Position numbers and translations under genes: made by a program | Notes under the pieces: generated by a model | Databases searched by the model: none | Seen by the model: the letters and a program-made list of their open reading frames with translations, nothing else | Told to the model about the DNA's origin: nothing | From: DAOTWA01 sp963702935 | GTDB lineage: Bacteria; Chloroflexota; Anaerolineae; Anaerolineales; Anaerolineaceae | Direction: 5' to 3' | Length of the DNA: 64,000 bases | Assembly (NCBI GenBank): GCA_963702935.1 | Contig: OY969772.1 | Location: forward strand, 372,001-436,000 | Shown here: piece after piece, positions 25,798 to 34,549 of the stretch | Numbering within the stretch: the stretch's first letter is position 1 | Layout: every line of letters begins with the position of its first letter

Positions 25798-26670
25798 ATG
25801 CTGGTTACCTGGCAGTACCGCGTCCGCAATAGCCTCATGGAAAAGATCGATCCGCGCGCCCGCTGGATCTTTTCCATCCTGTTTCTGTTCTCCGTCACCT
25901 TTTTCTGGGATTTGCGCTTCCTGCTCTTCTTCTTCGCGCTGGCGGCGGCCTGGTACGCTTCGGCGCGCACCACCTTCCGCGAAACGCGGCGCGCCTGGTT
26001 CCTGATTATCATGCTGCTGGTGGTGATGATCGTGGTGAACACCATCATCACCGGGGGAAGCTCCTCGGGGATCATCCCCAAGGTTGGGCATCCCCTCCTT
26101 CAGGTGCACACCCAATTTCCCCTGACGCACTGGCCGATCAACTTTACCCTGACCGTCGAGCGCTTGTGGTTCGCCCCCTCGCAGATGCTGCGCATCCTGA
26201 GCATCTCCATGATCTTCGTCATCATCCCTTATTCGATGGACCCGCGTCTGTACGGGTTCACCTTCCGCGGCCTGGGCCTCCCCGACCGCTTCGCCTTCTC
26301 GATGGATCTGGCCTTCCGCTACGTGCCCACCCTGGCGCGTGATTTCTCGGTGACCCTCGACGCGCAGAAAGCGCGCGGCTACGAGATCGAGCGTGTGGAA
26401 GGCGGGCTGATCGCCCAGATCCGCAAGATCGCCCCGCTGATCGTGCCGGTGACCATGGGATCGATCCTCACCGGCGAAGACATGACCAACGCCATGGACC
26501 TGCGCTGCTTCGGGTTGAAGGCGCGCACCTGGGTGGAGACCACCCACTTCCACTGGTACGATTACGCCCTGGTGGCCCTGGGCGTGCTGATCCTGGTCGG
26601 CTCGATCGCCCTGGTTTACGGCTTCCACGTGGGAGGCTTCTGGATGCCGGCCGGGCTGATCCCGGCTTGA
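25798..26670 (+). CDS. ecfT: ECF transporter T component (EcfT)
   Basis: 290 residues. Hydrophobic spans lie at the N-terminus (IFSILFLFSVTFFWDLRFLLFFFALAAAW) and further along. Two coupling helices carry Ala-Arg-Gly-type motifs: DAQKARGYEIERVEGG and MDLRCFGLKARTWVE, the usual contact points with the ATPase. The SMDLAFRYVPTLARDF stretch is the conserved FRF-like segment. Length is normal. Together with the fused ATPase and S component it makes a complete dedicated (group I) ECF transporter. Confidence 0.88.
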   Translation: MLVTWQYRVRNSLMEKIDPRARWIFSILFLFSVTFFWDLRFLLFFFALAAAWYASARTTFRETRRAWFLIIMLLVVMIVVNTIITGGSSSGIIPKVGHPLLQVHTQFPLTHWPINFTLTVERLWFAPSQMLRILSISMIFVIIPYSMDPRLYGFTFRGLGLPDRFAFSMDLAFRYVPTLARDFSVTLDAQKARGYEIERVEGGLIAQIRKIAPLIVPVTMGSILTGEDMTNAMDLRCFGLKARTWVETTHFHWYDYALVALGVLILVGSIALVYGFHVGGFWMPAGLIPA

Positions 26671-26674
26671 TGGC

Positions 26675-27448
26675 ATGGGCGCGCCGCCTTCGCAACCACC
26701 CCAGCTCGAAGCGCGGGGAACTCCCCAGGCGGGGGTAGAGCCCACTTCAGACGGTTGGCGCTTTTCCATCCCCAGCGGTCCCGCCGGAGCTTACCGCTGG
26801 GCCCAACTCGACGATTACATGGCGCGCCCCCGGCGCGCTTTTTTGTGGCGCCCGCCGGCCGGCCTGGAGCTCCAGGCGCGCGTCTCGGCCCCCGACCTGC
26901 CCGGCACGTGGGGCTTCGGCTTCTGGAACGATCCCTTCAACCTCAGCCTGGGGGTGGGCGGCACAGCGCGGCGCCTGCCCGCCTTGCCCAACACCGCCTG
27001 GTTCTTCTACGCTTCCCCCCAAAATTATCTCTCCCTGCGCGACGACCTGCCCGCCCAGGGCCTGCTGGCGACCACCTTCCGCTCGCCGAAGATTCCCTCC
27101 GGGCTGCTCGCGCCGGGGCTGGCCGCCCTTCCCCTGCTGGCCTGGCCGCCAGGGGCGCGCTGGCTGCGCCGCCTGGCGCGCCGCCTGATTAAACAAGACG
27201 CCGCCCGCCTGGAAATCGACCCGGGCGAGTGGCACACTTATCGTCTGGATTGGCAATCGCAACGCGTGGTTTTCAGCGTGGACGGGAAGCCAGCCTTTTC
27301 GACCTCCGCCAGCCCGCACGGGCCGCTGGGCCTGGTGCTGTGGATCGACAACCAGTACGCCGCCTTCACCCCCCAGGGCCGCCTCGCCCAGGGATCTCTG
27401 GAGAACCCCGCCGCGGCCTGGCTGGAAGTGAGGAATTTGAGAGTGTAG
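26675..27448 (+). CDS. Hypothetical protein with a jelly-roll (GH16/LamG-like) region
   Basis: 257 residues without a signal peptide. Features include GTWGFGFWNDPFNLSLGVGG, WHTYRLDWQSQRVVFSVDGK and GPLGLVLWIDNQYAAFTPQG. These beta-strand patterns occur in concanavalin-like lectin and family 16 glycosidase folds, but no catalytic ExDxxE motif is visible, so enzyme activity is doubtful. It starts 4 bases after ecfT and is probably the last gene of the SAM-hydrolase/ECF transcript. Its role there is unknown. Confidence 0.6.
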   Translation: MGAPPSQPPQLEARGTPQAGVEPTSDGWRFSIPSGPAGAYRWAQLDDYMARPRRAFLWRPPAGLELQARVSAPDLPGTWGFGFWNDPFNLSLGVGGTARRLPALPNTAWFFYASPQNYLSLRDDLPAQGLLATTFRSPKIPSGLLAPGLAALPLLAWPPGARWLRRLARRLIKQDAARLEIDPGEWHTYRLDWQSQRVVFSVDGKPAFSTSASPHGPLGLVLWIDNQYAAFTPQGRLAQGSLENPAAAWLEVRNLRV

Positions 27449-27563
27449 AATGTGGATTTTGGATTGCTGATTGGCGCAAGCAGAGAGTAGAGAATCGAGA
27501 ATAGTAAATGCCAGTGCACTTACGACTCTCTACTCTCCATTCTCTATTCTCGTCTCTCTTATC
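27449..27563. repeat. Imperfect palindrome between convergent genes
   Basis: AGAGAGTAGAGAATCGAGAATAG is followed about 40 bases later by CTCTCTACTCTCCATTCTCTATTCTCGTCTCTC, an imperfect inverted copy. It looks like a dispersed intergenic repeat and may terminate transcripts from both sides. Confidence 0.45.
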
Positions 27564-28568
27564 TCAAATCACATGGAAGGCTCTCAGGCCCGCGTCCACG
27601 ATGATCCCCAGCAGATACCACAGGCCGAAGCGGCGGTTATGCAGGAAGGCCAGCGCCACGTAATAGAGCGGCCAGGTATTGGCGTCGAAACCGGCGGGCC
27701 TCTCCTCCGGCTTGGGAGCGCGGTACACCGCCCACACCAGGGGCACCGCCGTCAGGGCGATGAACACCACCAGCAGCACCGGCGAGAAGTAGCCGATGGC
27801 GATCAGGTAGACCACCAGCAGGTACTGCAAGCCCATCATCACCAGGGTGGTGTAGCGCGAGACCTTCTCGCCGATCACCGCCGGCACGGTGTGGATGCCC
27901 TTGGCTCGATCTTCCTTATATTTGTCGATGTGCTTGCCGAAGATGACCATGGTGGTGCCCAGGGCATAGGGCAGGCTGGCCAGCACCACGTTCCAATCCC
28001 AGCTCCCGGTGATGACGAAATACCCCCCGCCCACCATCAGCGGCCCCCAGGTCACCAGAACGGTCAGCTCGCCCAGGCCCACGTATTTCAACGGCCAGGT
28101 GTAGAACAGCACGAACACCACCCCCAGCCCCAACAGCAGCCAGGCCAGCGGCCCGCGCAGGATCACCAAATAGAGCCCGGCCAGCAGGGCGATCGCACCG
28201 GTCACCCCGGCATAGGTGAGCAGTTGCCGGGTAGACATCAGCCCCTGTTCCAGCGGCTGCGGCCCGTATTGGGTGCGGAAATAGTTATCCTTATCCACTC
28301 CGCGCCGGTAATCGGTAAAGTCGTTGAGCAGGTTGTTGGTGGCGTGAGCGAAGATCAGGCCGATGGTGAGCAGCACCCACAGGCCGAGATTGAACTGCCC
28401 CGCGCGAAAAGCCAGGATGCCGGCAATGGCGGAGGAGATGAAGGTCATGATCAACACGGCTGCCCGGGTGGAGATCAGCCACCTGGAGATGACGTCCAGC
28501 GCGTCCCACTCGCTCTTGCTGATGCGCGGGATGACCCGCAATGCCTTACCCCACATACTTACATTCAT
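27564..28568 (-). CDS. UbiA-family prenyltransferase (MenA-like)
   Basis: 334 residues with about eight or nine membrane helices. The first Asp-rich motif is NNLLNDFTDYRRGVDKDN and the second is DKYKEDRAKGIHTVP, both needed for Mg-diphosphate binding. An N-terminal ISKSEWDALDVISRWLISTRAAV precedes the first helix. It probably attaches a polyprenyl chain to an aromatic or quinone head group, as MenA does for menaquinone. The exact acceptor is uncertain because no other quinone genes are nearby. The start at 28568 is preceded by GAAGGAAAG; an earlier ATG lies in the leader. Confidence 0.82.
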   Translation of the reverse strand: MNVSMWGKALRVIPRISKSEWDALDVISRWLISTRAAVLIMTFISSAIAGILAFRAGQFNLGLWVLLTIGLIFAHATNNLLNDFTDYRRGVDKDNYFRTQYGPQPLEQGLMSTRQLLTYAGVTGAIALLAGLYLVILRGPLAWLLLGLGVVFVLFYTWPLKYVGLGELTVLVTWGPLMVGGGYFVITGSWDWNVVLASLPYALGTTMVIFGKHIDKYKEDRAKGIHTVPAVIGEKVSRYTTLVMMGLQYLLVVYLIAIGYFSPVLLVVFIALTAVPLVWAVYRAPKPEERPAGFDANTWPLYYVALAFLHNRRFGLWYLLGIIVDAGLRAFHVI

Positions 28569-28631
28569 AGCGCTTCTTTCCTTCTGGAAATTAACCCTTC
28601 CAACGTAAATGCAAACCCAAGCTATCTGTGA

Positions 28632-28661
28632 ATTATACCGCAAGAAGCTCTTTATTGTCCT
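28632..28661 (-). promoter_or_regulatory. Promoter of the UbiA-type gene
   Basis: On the minus strand, TATAAT (28632-28637) lies 18 bases from AGGACA (28656-28661, four of six matches to TTGACA) and about 64 bases before the ATG. Confidence 0.5.
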
Positions 28662-28686
28662 GAAATTCTCCTGGATGCATTTAATG

Positions 28687-28720
28687 GATCAGCCGGATCA
28701 AGGTGCTGATCCGGCTGATC
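28687..28720. terminator. Strong hairpin after the glycerol facilitator gene
   Basis: A perfect 14-base stem GATCAGCCGGATCA / TGATCCGGCTGATC with a 6-base loop, about 40 bases past the aquaporin stop and before the UbiA promoter. The U-run after it is weak (CCATTAAAT), but stem length and position fit a terminator. Confidence 0.6.
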
Positions 28721-28756
28721 ACTGAAGCAAATCAGAAGTATGGAGAGGTTAGACGC

Positions 28757-29557
28757 TCAATCCGCCGCTCCCGGCCTCACCTGCGTCGACTTCGCGGATT
28801 GGGGAGCAGCTTCGGAGGCGAAGAACAGGTCGTACAGGTAGCCTGAGATGGGAGCGGAGATGAAGGGGATGAGCACCGGCGGGATCAGCCAGTAGAGGCC
28901 GTCGAACAAGCCTTGCGTGCCGGCCAACAGGCCGAAGATGCGCGGGCCGAGGTCGCGGGCGGGGTTGATGGCATATCCGCTGGGTCCGCCCAGGCACAGG
29001 CCGACGACCAGCACGATACCGCCTACCACGAAGGCGCCAAATTTGCTCATCGCCCCATTGCGGGGGTCGCTCACGGCCAGGACGCCCCACATCAAGATCA
29101 TCGTGCCGAAGAACTCTGCCACGGACGCGGTGAGGATGGAGTACTGGCCTAGCACTCCCGCGCTGACGCCGCCCACGCCATAATAATTGCCGGCGCCCGA
29201 GGTCCAGATGTTGGGAACCCCAGCCGCTACCAGGCCCTCGCGGTACACGAAATAGACGGCCGCAGCCCCCAGGAAAGCGCCGACGAATTCGGCAACAAGG
29301 ATAGGAATCACTTTCGACCAGGGAGTCACCCCGCGGATGGCCATCGCCAGGGTAACGGCCGGGTTGTTATCTGCCCCCGCGATCACGCCGGAGGCGATCA
29401 CCGCGAAGGCCCATCCGAAGGCGATCGTATTCCAGTTGAAAGAGGCCACCGAGCCGGCCAGTTTGGGGCCCAGGACCACGTTGGCAACCACGCCGTCTCC
29501 CAAGATGATGAGTACGAACGTCCCGAAACATACAGCGAGCAGCTCTTTTAACTTCAT
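28757..29557 (-). CDS. glpF: MIP-family channel, glycerol facilitator-like
   Basis: 266 residues with six membrane helices and two half-helices. The pore motifs are ADNNPAVTLA and INPARDLGPR. The Asp directly after the second NPAR is typical of aquaglyceroporins such as GlpF, not strict water channels. The first motif has Asn-Asn before NPA where His-Leu/Val is usual. It is probably transcribed alone, with glycerol kinase absent from the window. Start at 29557, with AAAGGAGGAAAG upstream. Confidence 0.85.
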   Translation of the reverse strand: MKLKELLAVCFGTFVLIILGDGVVANVVLGPKLAGSVASFNWNTIAFGWAFAVIASGVIAGADNNPAVTLAMAIRGVTPWSKVIPILVAEFVGAFLGAAAVYFVYREGLVAAGVPNIWTSGAGNYYGVGGVSAGVLGQYSILTASVAEFFGTMILMWGVLAVSDPRNGAMSKFGAFVVGGIVLVVGLCLGGPSGYAINPARDLGPRIFGLLAGTQGLFDGLYWLIPPVLIPFISAPISGYLYDLFFASEAAPQSAKSTQVRPGAAD

Positions 29558-29831
29558 CCTTTCCTCCTTAGATTAGAAATGAAATCGGTGGATGGTCGAA
29601 TTTCCGGGGATTCCAAGACGAGTGCGTGTATAATACCCATCAGAAAGTACGATGGGCGGATTTAAGATTCCCAGCCAAAAAACATTCAAGGCTGTCCTTT
29701 TAAAGTTGTCGTCCCCAGAAGCACTCGATCTGGCTCCATCATAAGCTTACCCGGCGCGAGAAAGTTCGTAAAAAGTCCAAGAAAAGTTCAAATCCCGATC
29801 AAACCTGGTCTGGGACGAAAAAAAGGTGGAT
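29558..29831. other. 274-base divergent gap
   Basis: The gap lies between the glycerol facilitator (minus) and the STAND regulator (plus). A TATAAT at 29629-29634 lies on the plus strand without a good -35. AT-rich stretches with AAAAGT repeats (about 29765-29790) lie near the STAND gene start. No gene or strong hairpin was seen. Confidence 0.4.
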
Positions 29832-32800
29832 ATGAGCCTATCCAACAACCTGGATCGGAAAGCAGTTCGCCGCGTGCTCCGCAATTGGGGCTCGTTGAAA
29901 ACGCTGGGGGAGAATCCCCTGGTCACTTTGCCGGTCGTGCGCGCCCACCAACAGGCCGCCGGTTATTCCAATACCGATCTCGGCTGTGGGTTGGCCCTGC
30001 GAGAAGTTTTTCAGGCCGCCCTGGAAAGCTTGAAGCCCGGCGATGGCTCGCCTGACGTTCGGGAAAAGGATTGGCGCCCCTATGCCATCCTGAGCGAGCA
30101 GTACGTGCACGGGCGAAACCCGGATTGGGTGATGGAACAGTTGCACGTGTCCAAGGGCACCTATTACGGCGAGCAGGAGCGCGCCCTGGAAAGGCTGGCC
30201 GAGACTTTAGAAAAATGGGAGGTCGAGCGCTCCGACCCTCAAAACAAGCGCTTCCAGGACCTCTTGGGCGGCGAGCCACAGGCGCAGTGGCGCGTTCCCT
30301 TTCTGGCCCCGCCGCGGCCCGCGCACGCCCTCGTGGGCCGGCACGCGTTCCTGCAGCGCCTGAAAGAAGATCTGCTCGATTACGGGAAACAACCCCTGTT
30401 GGCCCTGGAAGGGCTCCCCGGCGTGGGGAAGACCGCTATCGCTATCGAATTGGCGCACGACCCGGAGATCAAAGGGCACTTCCGCGACGGCATCCTGTGG
30501 GCCGGTCTTGGCCGCCAGCCGGACCTGCTGGCCCTGCTGGGCAGTTGGGCCACGGCCGTGGGGGTTTCCTACGACGAGATCGCCGGCCTCACCAGCCTCT
30601 CTGAAAGAGCGGCTCTCCTTCACACGGCCATCGGCGCGCGCCGCATGTTCCTGATCATCGACGACGCCTGGCAGATCGAGGCCGCCCTGGCCTTCAAAGT
30701 GGGCGGCCCGAACTGCGCCTACCTGGTGACCACCCGCCTGGTAGACGTGGCCCTGGATTTTTCGGGCGGCCGGGCCACTTTGCTGGAGGAATTAAGCCCG
30801 GAGGACGGCGCTCAATTGCTGGCGCAGATCGCGCCGGAGGCGTTGGAAGCGGCTCCGCAAGATTCCCGCAATCTGGTGAGATCGGTGGGCGGCCTGCCCC
30901 TGGCGCTGATCCTGGCGGGCCGCTACCTGCAAAAACAGAGCTACCGCGCCCAGATCCGGCGCCTGAAAGAGGCCCTGGCGCGCCTCAATGCGCCCGAAGC
31001 GCGCTTGCAAGTCTCTCAGCCCCAATCCCCGGTGGACGGGCTGCACCCGAGCCTGCCGCCGGGGGCGCCTTTATCCCTTCAGGCAGTGATCGGCTTGAGC
31101 GATGAAGCTCTGGATAGCGCGGCGCATTGCGCGCTCCTGGACCTGGCTCTTTTCCCCCCCAAGCCCAATACCTTTTCTGAAGAAGCGGCCCTGGCGGTCA
31201 TGGGTGCGCCGAGCCAGGTGCTGGATACGCTCGTCGACTACGGCCTGGTGGAAAGCAACGGCCAGGGCCGTTATTGGATGCATCAAACCATCTGCGACTA
31301 CGCCGCCCTTCAAGGATCGGACGCCGGGGCCGTCACCCGCATGGTGGGCTACTTCACCGGCTTTATCGAGGCCCGGAAGGCCGATTTCAGAGAGCTGAAC
31401 CTGGAGTTGGTGAACCTGCTCAACGCGGTCGAATGGGCTTTCAAAACCCAGGCTTTCGACCGGCTGATCCACCTGGTCGAGATCTTGTACCCCTTCCTGG
31501 ATACCCAGGGCCTGTACCAGATCAGCGAGGAATTCCTGGAGCGCGCCTCCCAGGCAGCCAAATCGCTGGGGAGCAGGCCGCTCAGGCTACCCTCCAGTTC
31601 AAGATCGGCGACCTGGAGATCAGGCGCGGCCATTTCCAAAGCGCAAAAGACTACCTGTGGCCCTGTATCCTTCTCGCGCAGGCCGCGCAGTTGCGCAGCC
31701 TGGAAGCGCAAAGCCTGTCCTCCTGGGGCCTGGCCTGCCTCTACACCGGGAACAGCCTGCAAGGGAAAAACGCGCTGGAACAATCCATGGCTATCGAGAG
31801 AGAGCTGGGGCTGACCGCAAACGCGGGATTCACCCTGAATAGCCTGGGGTTCGCGTATGAAGAGCTGTGCGACTACGAGCGGGCCAGAGAATACCTCGAA
31901 GAAGCCTTACGCGTGTGTATCGCCGGCGGCAACCGCCGGGGCGAAGGCTGGGTGCACTACAATCTCAGCCTGGTTTATCTGCCCATGGGCGAATTCGCCC
32001 AGGCGCAAGCACAGGCCGAGCAATGCCGGCAGATCTACCAGGAGCTTGGAGATCGGCGCGGCCTGGACTGGCTCACCTACCACATGGGGCGCATCTATCG
32101 CCAGCTAGGCGATTACGCCGGAGCGCGGCTGGCCTTCGACCAGGCGCGCCAGACCCTGGAGGAGATCGGCGATTGGATGGGAGTGGGTTTTTCCACGGCG
32201 AACCTGGCTCTGGTCGCCGGGGAATTGGGAGACGACGCGGTTGCCGAAGAATATTACACGCGCGCCATGGAGATCTTTCAGCGCATCGACTGCCTCACCG
32301 GCGTGTGCGCGGTTTCCATGAAGCGCGGCTGGCTGCACAGAAGGCGCGGGGACTACGCCGGAGCCATTCCCCATCTCGAGGAAGCCCTTCAGCTCACCCA
32401 CAAAACCGGTTACCGCCGGTCGGAGGCCGTCATCCTGGCCAACCTCGGCCTGGCGCATGCTTCCCTGGGAGATAACCGGGCCGCCCTGGAATACGGACAA
32501 CGCGCGCTCGCCATTCTCGATGAGGTGGGCGCGCGCCCTAACCTGGCCGGCGTCAAGACTTACCTCGGGGAAATTCAGCTAGGCGCAGGCCTCCTCGACG
32601 AAGCTGCGCGGAGCTTCCGCCAGGCGTTGTCGATGCGCGAGGCGCTCGGGCAACCCGACCTGACCCTCGAGCCCCTGGCCGGCCTGGCGCGAGTATCCCT
32701 CCAAAAGGCCAATATCCCCGAAGCCAAGATCTTCGTGGACAGAATCCTGAGCTACCTGGGCTCGCGGAGCTCGTCCACGCCCCTGGAAGCCGTCCTGGCC

Positions 32801-33013
32801 GGCGCAGATCACCCCCTGCTGGTGCTGCTCACCTGTTATCGCGTCCTGAGGGCCTGCCTGGACACGCGCACGGTGAGCACGCTGGAGACTACCCGCCAAT
32901 TCTTACACAATCGCTCTGAACGGTTTTTGGAGGAAGAACAGCGGCAGTCGTTCCTGGAAAACGTGCCCGCCCACCGCGAGATCTGCCTGTTAACCGGGCA
33001 GACCAAAAGATGA
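29832..33013 (+). CDS. STAND-family NB-ARC/TPR regulator with N-terminal helix-turn-helix-like domain (single-base frameshift)
   Basis: About 1,060 residues after frame joining. The N-terminal ~125 residues are helical with an HTH-like DWVMEQLHVSKGTYYGEQERALERL. The NB-ARC ATPase follows: P-loop LEGLPGVGKTAIA, Walker B RMFLIIDDAW, TTR sensor, GGLPLALILAG. A winged-helix region is next, then about ten TPR repeats (for example NLALVAGELGDDAVAEEYY, NLGLAHASLGDNRAALEY). The frame breaks at 31568-31571: adding one G to the GGGG run restores KSLGEQAAQATLQFK. AGGTGG lies before the ATG at 29832. Members of this class are large signal-gated transcription regulators or defence switches. The target is unknown. 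Confidence 0.75.
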
Positions 33014-33068
33014 TCTGCGGCAGCTTGTGGCCGTGATCTCCATGAATGCCTCAAAATACAGATAGGGG

Positions 33069-33840
33069 TTAATACTTGAGCTTTAGCTCCCCCACCGGCA
33101 AGACGATCTGCCCCTCGCCGGGGTCGCCCACCAGGGTAACCTGATCGGGATGGTTGGCCGCCAGCCAGGCGGTGTAAGCCGCCGCCATCGCGTCCAGCTC
33201 GACCGGTGAATAGATATCGTCGAGCGGAAGGATGCCGTGCAGCAGCTTGTGGCGCGTGACCTCCTCGAAGAAGCGCAGCGGATCGGTGACCTCGATCTCC
33301 TTTTCGTAGAGCACGAGCTGGCGCTGCAAGCGGCCCTCCAGGGAGTGCTTCTCGAAGGGCGCCAATCCCAGCAGCGCGCAATAGCCGGCGTGCGCGTTGA
33401 CCTCCAGGGATTGCAAGGCCGTCTGTTCTCCGCCCGGGTAGGGCCGGTATCCGAAGGATTTCGATCTGGCGGTAGAGCTTGAAACCGGCTCGCATCCAGG
33501 CCGGGCAGCCTTCTTCATCGCCGGGGGTCGGAATGAGGGCGATGTTGCGCTGGCGCAGCTCGAATTCGCCCAGGCGATATTGCATCCAGCGCCCCGGACG
33601 CGGCTGCGGCTCCAGGCCCTGGCGGATTTCCTCCTTCGCCAGCAGGCCCTGGTTGGGCCGGCGTGGAGCGTTCACGGCGGCGAAAGCCGCTTCCTGCCCG
33701 GCCAGGAAGGCCAGCACGTCTTCCAGCGAGCCCTGGCTGAGGGCCAACAGCTTGCGTTCGTTATCCAACGCAGCAAAGACGCAAGGCTTGCGTCCGGCGG
33801 TAACATCGATCCCCACAAAGGTTGTCCGCGTGAATAACAT
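33069..33840 (-). CDS. DUF429-like protein (single-base frameshift)
   Basis: About 257 residues. The N-terminal TFVGIDVTAGRKPCVFAAL resembles an RNase H-like first strand with Asp, as in DUF429 proteins. Further Asp/Glu and Arg-rich segments follow (NAPRRPNQGLLAKEEIR, ALQSLEVNAHAGYCALLG). The frame breaks at 33459-33461: removing one T (plus strand) gives YRQIESFGYRPYPGGEQ. Function is unknown. It may act on nucleic acids or nucleotides, as the fold suggests. Confidence 0.65.
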
Positions 33841-33912
33841 AGGCTCTCCCTAAAGAGTTTAGCCCAAAAATCCACGCGGCGCAACCGAAAACGAGGGGTC
33901 TTCTCTCCTGAA

Positions 33913-34332
33913 TCAGGGCACCAACACGGCGAAAGCCAGGCGACTCCTGCCCAGCGGCTTGATGACTTCCCAGCGCGCCGGGTGGTCGGGGAGCCGCTCG
34001 GAGTCGGTGGTTCCCATCCACAACGTGGGCAATTCCCCTTCCGAGCGGCAGTCGCGCAGCTTGATCTCGACGGCTTTGTCCGTGGCCCTGATCTCCACCC
34101 AGGCGGGCCGGTTGAACTCCCCGGCGAAATCGGACACCTCCTCGCCGGCCAGCACCCGGTGGGCAACCTCGACCGGCCTCTGGCGATAGTCCAGCACCTG
34201 GATCGCGCTGGCCGGGTAGCCGACGAAGTAAGACATCTGGCGCTCGCCGCAATCCGCCGCAGGCTCCAGCGCATCCGGCCCTTGCAGGTAAACCTGGGCA
34301 AATCCGCGATATTGGAGTTGTTTTTCAGACAT
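33913..34332 (-). CDS. Hypothetical protein, beta-rich
   Basis: 139 residues. No motif was recognised. It has alternating strands (RPAWVEIRATDKAVEIKLRDC, ARWEVIKPLGRSRLAFAVLVP) and no membrane span. It lies 72 bases before the DUF429 gene on the same strand, so the two are probably co-transcribed from the AT-rich divergent promoter at 34349-34379. Confidence 0.65.
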   Translation of the reverse strand: MSEKQLQYRGFAQVYLQGPDALEPAADCGERQMSYFVGYPASAIQVLDYRQRPVEVAHRVLAGEEVSDFAGEFNRPAWVEIRATDKAVEIKLRDCRSEGELPTLWMGTTDSERLPDHPARWEVIKPLGRSRLAFAVLVP

Positions 34333-34348
34333 ACAGCCTCAGCTTACG

Positions 34349-34379
34349 TTCTATAGAATAGAAAATTTGTTCTATAAAC
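34349..34379. promoter_or_regulatory. Repeated GTTCTATA palindrome in a divergent promoter
   Basis: TTCTATAGAATAGAA (34349-34363) contains an inverted TTCTAT/ATAGAA. A further GTTCTATAAAC follows at 34369-34379, 21 bases from the first GTTCTATA, which is two helix turns. It lies between the hypothetical/DUF429 pair and the aldehyde dehydrogenase, and is a candidate operator. No regulator gene is next to it. Confidence 0.4.
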
Positions 34380-34549
34380 ATTATAGGGCAATCCCTTACC
34401 AGAGTCAATACACTTCTTCAATTTTCCCCCATCTCGAACCCCCGTTTCATTTTGACGCCCGCTGGCGGATGGACTATACTTTAGGAGCGCAAGTCGCTGT
34501 ACCTATTCTTTTCCTCTACCCGTTCTTGAAGACAGGAGGTCTGACCTGT

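Noticed and set aside
26675..27448. Glycoside hydrolase family 16 enzyme
   Set aside because: The jelly-roll pattern is seen but the catalytic acidic motif is missing, so only a fold-level call is kept.
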